Assembly (NCBI GenBank): GCA_029948255.1
Contig: JALIZF010001847.1
Span: 620,001-684,000 of the forward strand
Direction: 5' to 3'
Source: Telmatactis stephensoni
Lineage: Eukaryota; Cnidaria; Anthozoa; Actiniaria; Isophelliidae
DNA length: 64,000 nt
Position numbers and translations under genes: made by a program
Shown: one piece after another, positions 56,131 to 64,000 of the stretch
How the letters are laid out: every line of letters begins with the position of its first letter
How positions within the stretch are numbered: the first letter of the stretch is position 1
Notes under the pieces: model-generated
What the model saw: the letters and a program-made list of their open reading frames with translations, nothing else
Databases searched by the model: none
What the model was told of the DNA's origin: nothing

Positions 56131-57345
56131 AAGTGTTGTGGTTTAACTATTGTTTTTTACGAGTTATATATAGTTTTGTGGGATGGGCATTCGAGCCACA
56201 TAGAGCATTTGACTTTGCCGGCCAAGTACAATTCTAAGCAAAAAACTAACCGAAATAAGAAAAGTTAAACTGACTACAAAGTTAGTAGTTAACTGACAAC
56301 TGGCTGAAAATAGTTTGTTAACTGACTGTCGGGTTCCCCTATTGATACCATCATCATTGGCGTACATAGATACTGTTGCTACTGCTGGTAGGACAAGCCA
56401 AAAGATTTTTCATTACGATTTTTTTCGAGCCGGATAGAGTTTCGAAATGATGCCAAATTTGCATACAGGCAAATTGTACACGGGCCGTTTAGTTCTATAT
56501 TCTGGAAGACGTATTCATAACACGATACGATATCGACAGATGTTTGAAATTTTGCTCGTCAGTCGACCCTCCGTACCACTATTGGCCAGACAGTTCCGCG
56601 ATCAGACGATCTTTTAAAGAATGATCTTTATAGAGGGGGTGGGGGGCGGGGGGAAGTTACTATTGTAGTCATGACAACTCGACGCGTGTCAAACCAGCTC
56701 GGTTTATGAGTTGCAATAACTAAGTCCCCCAAAGAAAGTCTCAACAGAACTAGCAGAACGAAGGTAAGCAATTTCGACTGAGTTTTCTATCGTCAGCCTT
56801 TCCTATTGACGCGTGGTGTATGAAAGCATTGCGGAACCGGTAGCCAGCAGTAGCCAGCTATTCAATCAATTTTCAATGCAACAGAGCCTATTCAAGTGGT
56901 AAAAAAGCGGCACAAAAGCGGTAACTATATGGTATTGTTGGATTCGTAATTAGCTAGATTAGGTTCGACCGCAAAGGATGGTCGATTGTTGACCCTCTTA
57001 ACATGACATGTAAAGACATGGCGGATTGAGTGTTGATTCAATAAAGTCTTTTGAAAAGGAATCTATGGAACCTTGGAATCATAGAATACATGGAGGTGTT
57101 CTTGGTCTTCTAACTGGCATATAATTGGGCGCTTTTAGTCTTAAGTTAAGTTAATTCGGGGGGAAAATGAACGAACTTTGGTACCTGTCAGAATTGCATG
57201 CCATATGTCCGATGGAATAATAGTTCCAACGAATTAACTGAAAATCGACTGGCGTAAAGGGTGCACACTTGGAACGCTTTATACATGAGCCCCGGGCTCG
57301 GGAGAATTGGGAAACCACTTCCCGCGTTTCGAAGTAAAATTGCCT
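56131..57345. other. Intergenic DNA, nothing recognised
   Basis: Unique sequence with a short G-rich run (ggggggcggggggaag) near 56637. No exon or element ends supported. Confidence 0.4.
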
Positions 57346-57356
57346 TTGCCTTTTTT

Positions 57357-57600
<244 letters not shown>

Positions 57601-58127
57601 TGCCTTTTCGAGTGCCTCGGTTTTGTCGCGAGGTAAATCAATTAAAATTGTTCAGTTGGCTGTCTATCTTAGTTTCCTTTGGCACTGGTCAGTTTATTGA
57701 AATTAAAACGCCTCGGAAAACTTTTGGACTTGCAACAAGAATATGCCTCAGACTTTTGGATTCAACTATCAACTCGGCTGATTCAACTATTACCTCGGCT
57801 GTTCAAGATAAAGTCAAGGCAAGAAACCGCCATATACACAGTAAATAATTCTTATCATTTTTCTGTCCCACTTAAATTTACTACAAACTTAACGTTGCAC
57901 TGGTTTAAGTTCAAAAACTTTTGAACGTTTTATTTTCATTAACTTTATACAGTAACTGGATAGGGCTTTATATGATTTGTGTGCACTTTCAATGATCCAC
58001 TGTCAACTTATTGAAAGATCGAGTAAAAAGATCTATTAAGTCCTGCCTCAGTGGCTTACTTTGGTGTTGATTGTCGTGAAAAACGTTTTTACCTAAAAAA
58101 ACAAAAACAAAAACAAAAAAATCGGGG

Positions 58128-58357
58128 AGATTTATTCTAGAAACAACAAAAGTTTGAACCCAAGTGTTTCGTCCTTCAAATCAACTCTTAAAACTCATTT
58201 GTTTAAATTAGCTTTTAATTTGTAATAGTTCTTAATTGTTCAGCTTATTATTGTAATATATATATATTTTTTCTTAATTTTTCTTTTCTTTGGCGCCTAG
58301 ATCACTTCTGTATAGGCGCTATATAAATAATCATCATTATTATTATTATCGGTCACG
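58128..58357 (+). mobile_element. 5'-truncated LINE 3' end (CR1/L2-like) with (ATT)n tail
   Basis: The segment near 58149-58225 can be read as SLNPSVSSFKSTLKTHLFKL followed shortly by a stop, which resembles the C-terminus of CR1/L2-type reverse transcriptase ORFs. It is followed by an AT-rich 3' UTR, then ggcgctatataaataatcat and an (att)n tail (58308-58350). This end is shared in part with the SINE at 47835-48197. Confidence 0.78.
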
Positions 58358-58972
58358 TAGTTGCATTCATGTTGCATTTATTGACCTTTATTGAAAATTC
58401 ATTGTCAAATAATTATAAACTTGATAAAATTTGCATGATAAAAGTGTTGGCTATCGAAAAATATTAAACTAGTTGCAAATGATCGTGAAAAAATCCGGGT
58501 TTCTGTCCAAGTTACGATTTCTTCGGGCTGCTCCTTTGATCAAATTCGATGCGACAGGAGACGTGGCTGCCATAGCAACCATTCGCGCGCGCAATCTAAA
58601 AATAGCCCCTTATCTGTCCGTGCTGGTGACGGAACTAATACCATAATCACACTCATTGTCTAAAACGGAAGACTGTAATTTCTAAGACTAAAGGTCCTAG
58701 CGAGGCGAACCGGCCTTGCAAATTCAGTGATTTTGCAAAATCTTTTCGGTACAATGCAAATACTATGAACACTATGAACGTTGCTCACAACAATTATTAT
58801 ATCCAATTAATTTGAATTAACAGTTTTTTCAAGCTAGTGATCATAAAGTGTGAACGTGACGAGACGTGGATTATCTACTGCAGGCACTAGACCTTTTGTG
58901 ATGAATACATGTGTCCTACATGCCAAGACATCCTACGTATTACAGGTGGGCAAAGATAGTGGTTTCATTTAA

Positions 58973-59205
58973 AGGTGATGTTACACGGGTCGATTCGCAA
59001 CAACAATTTTTCGCGCAACACTTGGTCAAATTCCTAATTTTGCGTCAAAAGTTTTTAAAATTCATATCAAACATTTGCAACTTGTTCACTAAGCAAAAAT
59101 ATTGCTAAAATAGTCGCTTTTTGTATTTTCCATGGCGTAAACTTAACGAGCAACATTTGTTGCGCGGAAAATCGTTGTTGCGAATCGACCCGTGTAACAT
59201 CACCT
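58973..59205. mobile_element. 233-bp MITE with TAA target duplication
   Basis: Ends AGGTGATGTTACACGGGTCG and complement, about 48 bp of near-perfect terminal repeat including cgcaacaa / ttgttgcg. TAA lies directly outside both ends (58970-58972 and 59206-59208), typical of PIF/Harbinger-type elements. Confidence 0.88.
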
Positions 59206-59269
59206 TAACCCATGAAAAATATGGCGAACTAATATGGTGATGGCACTTAGTCGGGCCCGTGAATTAGAT

Positions 59270-59440
59270 ATTAGTCTAACAGACATTAGAGTGATTTTCA
59301 CCGGACTGTGAAATAGTTACTAAGCTAATAGACACTAATAGAATCTGCACCCATTGTTTTCTTTTGTTGCAATACAACTATTAAACACTGACTATTAGTA
59401 ATTGTTTCACAGTCCGATGAAAATCACTCTAGTAGACGCT
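59270..59440. mobile_element. Inverted-repeat element next to the LINE
   Basis: tagagtgattttcaccggac and tgtgaaatagtta near 59288 are mirrored by gtttcacagtccgatgaaaa-tcactcta near 59404. A related, more decayed arm (tttgtttcacgggttaacta) lies on the other side of the LINE near 61858. Confidence 0.7.
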
Positions 59441-59461
59441 AATAATTCTAATTGTATTCTT

Positions 59462-61825
59462 TACATACATACATACATACATACATATTTTATTTGGTGA
59501 CGCAGGTTGAATGTCAGGCAGCCGTAGCTGATGTGGACCTGCCTAATACTAATTTATAAAAATGTTTACAATATTTAAATAAATAAAGCTATATTAATTC
59601 GAAAATCTATATATGAATTGATATTTACTATGTCGGATGTAATTTAAATGAAAATAATTGTGAATTTATATAGAAGTAGTGTGCTGGGGATAAACCAGCT
59701 TCAGAATGGCATGTGTTCAGATTAATTACCAAGCTGTTCCAACAGCTAGGTGCAAGCTGAACACATACCATATATGATTAAATATATAATTGGATCTAAT
59801 TTAATGATCTTTTATACGAAATATGTAAATGAATAGCAATTTATCTAGTCTTAATAGATAACTTAGTTTAGATATATAAAGGATTAAGAAATTCCGCGAT
59901 ATCAAACGACGTGCCTTAGTACCGCTAAATTTCTCGATACTTAACTAGTCTAATCACAAAGAAAATAGTAGATAAGTATTAAATATATACTAAAATATTA
60001 TGAAGTATGCCTAATCAATACTTTAATAATAATGAAAACATTCGTCCTTGTTCAAAATAGATGAGCTTTCTTTCTCAAAGGTAAAGTTATTGATGTCCTT
60101 ATGAATATATTTTAGATGGCTTTTGAATGTGTTAATGTTCTCATAATTTTTAACTCGGTTTGGCATAGCGTTCCATAACAATGTTCCTCTATGCTTGAAG
60201 GAGAGTCTTGCAATTTCTTTGTTGGGTCTTTCCATCTCAAATTGCTTGCTTCGTCTGGTCTTGTACTTTGTTTTTCTTAATGTAAACAGGTCTTGGATCT
60301 GTGTTGGAGCTGTTTGATAATACACTTGGTGGACGTGTTTCAGGAGTGATTTTTTGTAGATGTATGAAAGTGGGTGCCAATTTGCCTGTTTAAGAACTTT
60401 GAAGTTGTCAGTTGCACTAGGTATTCTGTGAATATATCTGGCTGCTTTGGCATGGATTTCTTCTAATTTGTTGAAGAGTGGCGTGGTACAACCACCCCAG
60501 ACTGAGATACAATATGTAATTCCTGGTAAAACTGTTTTAAAATAAATCTCTTCAAGTGTTCTAGATGGAAGGCGAGACATTCTTTTCAAGGCTCCAAGTT
60601 TCTTTGAGTAGCTTTTACATAAGTTCTCAATGTGACGCGACCAAGACAATTTACAGTCAATATCGACACCAAGGCAGCGCGTTGACGTGACAAATTCCAT
60701 ACTATTGGAGTTGTAACTGAGTTCTTGCAAGGGGCCAGTAAAGGATGATGTTGATATTAACATGGCTTCACTCTTACCTAGATGAATTGAGAGCCTGTTT
60801 CTTTTCGACCACTTGCAAATTTGTTTAAGAACAGAGTTCAACAGCAAGATGACTGTGTCCACATTGTCACCAATGCAATAGGCAGTTGTGTCGTCTGCGT
60901 ACATTTCCACCACGCCATCAGCTGATACTGCATCAGGCAAGTCATTCACATAAATAGAGTACAGCCTTGGCCCCAGTAATGAGCCTTGGGGGACACCGTA
61001 ACGGATATTTTTGGTTGCTGATTTTGAACCATTAACTACTGTGTATTGTGATCTGTTATTGAGGTAATCCAGTAGCCAACTGTAGGAATTGCCCATGATT
61101 CCTGCTGCTTGGAGCTTGTGTGGAAGAAGTTCGTGTGAAACTGTGTCAAATGCTTTCCTGTAATCGATGAAGATTGCTCCGATGACTTTATTATTATCCA
61201 AAGCTACCCTCCATCTTTCAGTCATAGAGAGCAGAAGGGTCTCTGTTGATCTACCTTTTCTGAATCCCCATTGGTTGTCGCTGTATATATTGTGCATTTG
61301 TAGATGATTGTCAAGTATGGAGCAGAATTGGCTCTCTAACAATTTTCCAGGGAGACTGAGCATGGAGAGTGGACGATAATTAGCAGGATCCAGCGAATTT
61401 CCTTTCTTAAAGATGGCTGAAACACGAGCCAGTTTCCACATTGTTGGGAATCTTGAGCATTCAAAGCTTTTACGAAAAACTGTGTCAAGTCCATTAATCA
61501 GAGAGCCTTCAGCTGCAATGAGGTCTTTAGAATGGATTTCATCAGGACCTGCTGCTTTCCCAGGTTTTATTTTGCTCAAGGCAGAAGCTAACTTCGCTGT
61601 GTCTGATGATGGATTAATAATTGTTGGTGTGACTCTATGGAAAAGCATTGCTGGGTTGTCTTCATTGTCAGAATGGAAGTTTTCAGCCAGTACACTTCCA
61701 ATGTTAACAAAGTAGTCATTAATCAATTCAGCTTTTTCAGTATTACTTGTGGTAATTTCCTGTGAAGAGTGCTGTTGTTGCAGTGGCCCAATTATTTTAT
61801 GTTTATTGTGGTTCTTATTCTGTAT
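59462..61825 (-). mobile_element. LINE insertion (CR1/L2-like), 5'-truncated, with (TATG)n tail
   Basis: The element reads on the minus strand from about 61825 to a (tatg)n tail at 59463-59488. The ORF begins already inside the linker before the reverse transcriptase, and no endonuclease domain is present, so the copy is 5'-truncated. The 3' UTR (59489-60022) is AT-rich. A target-site duplication could not be fixed. Confidence 0.85.
60023..61820 (-). CDS. LINE ORF2 reverse transcriptase, N-terminally truncated
   Basis: Open for at least 567 codons from 61726, and the same frame is open back to about 61835. The RT palm signatures are intact, counting from 61726: NYRPLSMLS (116-124), FRKGRSTE (155-162), FIDYRKAFD (motif A, 186-194), GVPQGSLLGP (motif B, 244-253) and YADD (motif C, 276-279). 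A CR1/L2-like C-terminal region follows (PGITYCISVWGG ... RGTLLWNAMPNRV). It copies RNA into DNA at the target site in its own retrotransposition. There is no in-frame stop, so the insertion is young. The endonuclease domain is missing, so this copy is probably inactive. No upstream start codon is needed to explain it. Confidence 0.93.
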
Positions 61826-62071
61826 TAGTTTTGATTAGACTATTAGACATTGACTAGATTTTGTTTCACGGGTTAACTAGTCCCATCACTCTAGTTAGAA
61901 GTAGACTATAAACCTGTTGTTCTCTAGCTTTTGGTCTTTATCAACTAGTACAAACTAAATAGCATTTTACAATCACAGGTTAAAAAATCATTCTAATGAG
62001 CAGCCTATCCTCACACGGAAACTCTCAAAAGTTCATGCCCCCGCATGATTTTTCATTATCTTATTTTGGCT

Positions 62072-62144
62072 CAGCCTAGTCCCCAGGCTTTCCCGTCTCT
62101 CGTTTCTAAACGTGACGTCAGAGGAATGCCTGGGGACTAGGCTA
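62072..62144. mobile_element. 73-bp mini-MITE with 9-bp target duplication ATTTTGGCT
   Basis: Left end cagcctagtccccaggc and right end gcctggggactaggcta form a hairpin with only about 40 bp between the arms. ATTTTGGCT is directly repeated at 62063-62071 and 62145-62153. Confidence 0.85.
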
Positions 62145-62597
62145 ATTTTGGCTAATGGAAACGCCATTTTTGAGGACATTTCATCAAAATCTCGTAGCGC
62201 CTGTTCTTAGTTTTGATGATCTTAGAAGATAGAAGTTATTCATTTGCTTTTTTATCTCAAAACGCGCTCTTTTCAAATATGCTCATTTTCGTGTGCTTCC
62301 ATTCTGTTGACAAGCAGTCGTTAGTTTCTCGAACTTTCTGTTCATTCTTTTTCAAAATATGTCGATGTAAATGTTTTGTAGTGTTAATGAAAACAATTCA
62401 CATTAATCACAAGCTAAAAACAACTACAGTGCATGAGACTCACTTTTCGTAATGTCTGCCATAAAAACCTCAAAATTACTTGAGTAAAGTGAATGTTTTA
62501 TTAACCAAGCATGTAAAGATGTTCCATTTTTCATCACCCCAAAAATTATCACATTTGTGATACTGCGGTTGTTAAAAAATGTCATTAAAAAACAAAA

Positions 62598-62627
62598 CAA
62601 CAACAACAACAACAACAACAACAAACG
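62598..62627. repeat. (CAA)n trinucleotide repeat
   Basis: Short uninterrupted array of caa units. Confidence 0.9.
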
Positions 62628-62677
62628 TATGCTGCTAGAATTCCTCATATAAATAGTGAAAAATCAGATACCTGGAG

Positions 62678-63300
62678 GCATTTTGTGGTAGAGGCTGGAA
62701 CATAACTATTCTAAATCGATTTTTCATGCTGAATGCGAATATGACTGTTACCAAGACGTATTCTGCAATCTTATACGTGTAAATGACGTATTTTGTGAAT
62801 TGCTACAGTCATTTCATACTAACGGCTTTTTCATGTAATTCCAAAAGTTCTCAAACTTAAAAACAATTACCATAGCTGGAAAGAGCATATTAAAATCAGT
62901 AAAACTGTGAAGTTTGAAAGATATCAGTTGAAAAATCCAGGAGATACGAATTTTCAAAAATCGAAATTTGTTGGTATCTCTTGCATAACTGTAAGTGTTT
63001 TCATACAAAATTTCGATTTTTGAAAATTCGTATCTCCTGGATTTTTCAACTGATATCCTTCAAACTTCACAGTTTTACTGATTTTGATATGCTCTTTCCA
63101 GCCATGGTAATTGTTTTTAAGTTTGGGAACTTTTAAAATTACATGAAAAAGCCGTTAGTATGAAATGACTGTAGCAATTCACAAAATACGTCATTCACAG
63201 GATAATATTGCAGAATACGTCTTGGTAACAGTCATATTCGGATTCAGCATGAAAAACTAGTTTAGAATAGTTATGTTACAAGCCTCCACCCCAAAATGCC
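62678..63300. repeat. 623-bp near-perfect palindrome (foldback element)
   Basis: Arms 62678-62969 and 63008-63300, about 292 bp each, with a 38-bp loop and only scattered mismatches (for example tatacgtgtaaat versus attcacaggataata). Further mirrored outer strings, aaaagttcatgcccc near 62028 and ggggcatgaactttt near 63412, suggest the element ends lie outside the arms. Non-coding. Confidence 0.93.
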
Positions 63301-63617
63301 TTCTGCACTTTTTGCGATCGACTTCTTCAGTTTTGCGCCTTGTCTAAGAAGAAATCTTAAGAATTGGGGTAATTCTGGGGCAGTTAATAAAAAGCTATTG
63401 AGGTTAAAATAGGGGCATGAACTTTTCAGACACCCTGTACTAAAGAACTGCAGTACTATTGCGCCACAATATTAATGGATGACGTAATTGACCGTACTAC
63501 TTATATACGTAATATCTACTCCGATACTTGCAAGGATTTGCAACGGGGATATCGTCTCCGCCATATTTAAAGGCATGCATCCTGATTTTTGTTTTTGTTT
63601 TAAATCGTTAACCGCCG

Positions 63618-63962
63618 CCCGGATGACTCACTTGGTTGAGCGCCGGTCTTCAATGTGGAAGGGTCGGGGTTCGATTCCAGAGCCTGACCAACAATCAGAG
63701 TCTTTAAATAATTGAGGAGAAGGTGAATTTCTTTGTAATTAATCTTCAAATGGTTAGACCTTCACGTCTTCTCGGATAAGGATGTTAAACCGTAGGCCCC
63801 GCGTCTTCAATCCCACTTCACGATGTACTTGCATTGGATCGGAGTTAGGAACGTTAAAGAACCTTCACCACTATTGGGGGAGAGTAGGCCATGAAGTTGG
63901 CGGTGTGTGCATTGAGGTTGACTTGATGTTGATGTCTATATAAAGATTGCTAGTCAATGAGA
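63618..63962 (+). mobile_element. tRNA-derived SINE, family S-c, near full length
   Basis: tRNA-like head with A-box TGACTCACTTGG (63624-63635) and perfect B-box GGTTCGATTCC (63668-63678). Then aataattgaggagaaggtg and agaccttcacgtcttctc as in family S-b, and the S-c tail (taggccatgaagttggcggt, tgacttgatgttgatgtc). It shares its head with S-b and its tail with the fragment at 51272-51450. The window ends 38 bp later. Confidence 0.87.
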
Positions 63963-64000
63963 CCACTGCTGTGCAAATTACAAATGTAGTTGCACTGCAG

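Noticed and set aside
63618..63690. tRNA gene
   Set aside because: A and B boxes are good, but the acceptor and anticodon stems do not pair and the sequence continues into a SINE body. The same holds for 8012, 40042, 42085 and 47835.

Overview
The window is eukaryotic, intron-rich, AT-rich animal DNA. The gene content and repeat style suggest an anthozoan cnidarian, most likely a stony coral: small introns with GT-AG ends, intronless rhodopsin-like GPCRs of the divergent cnidarian kind, tRNA-derived SINEs, a CR1/L2-like LINE and very many short inverted-repeat DNA elements. The species assignment is inference. No bacterial operon, CRISPR array or true tRNA/rRNA gene was seen.

Gene layout: (1) 4374-5600 (+), single-exon class A GPCR. 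(2) 6992-12752 (+), five-exon TMEM223 orthologue, a mitochondrial inner-membrane protein. (3) 17195-18091 (+), a second single-exon GPCR with a degenerate DRY motif. (4) 22245-30012 (+), ten-exon TTC16-like tetratricopeptide-repeat gene with a match to the RFX X-box 113 bp upstream of its ATG. (5) 34211-35899 (-), four-exon MRPS33 (mitoribosomal mS33), head to head with (6) 36516-43576 (+), six-exon NUDT19, a Nudix CoA diphosphatase ending in a PTS1-like AKL. (7) 52752-53636 (+), a third single-exon GPCR. (8) 60023-61820 (-), a 5'-truncated LINE with an intact reverse transcriptase. The multi-exon models were assembled by hand; every junction keeps frame, and the predicted lengths (200, 675, 104 and 386 aa) are close to those of the families where I know them.

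Everything between is dominated by mobile and repetitive DNA: five tRNA-headed SINE copies plus one SINE tail, many MITEs whose target-site duplications can be read directly, several local tandem duplications, and microsatellites. NUDT19 intron 1 contains a 1.7 kb nine-bp satellite built from two unit variants.

The most informative observation is a pair of related loci. Locus A (13847-15087) holds two clean insertions, E1 (220 bp) and E2 (657 bp), each with its own 7-bp target duplication, separated by 350 bp of host DNA H. Locus B (31153-32962) is the palindrome E1-H-E2(inverted)-H'-E1', flanked by a different 7-bp duplication. One strand switch in the E2 terminal repeats of a locus-A-like sequence predicts exactly this order, including the flipped E2 core. 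The resulting 1.8 kb composite then appears to have moved as a unit using its outer E1 ends. This would be a concrete route by which MITEs build a foldback transposon that carries captured host DNA.
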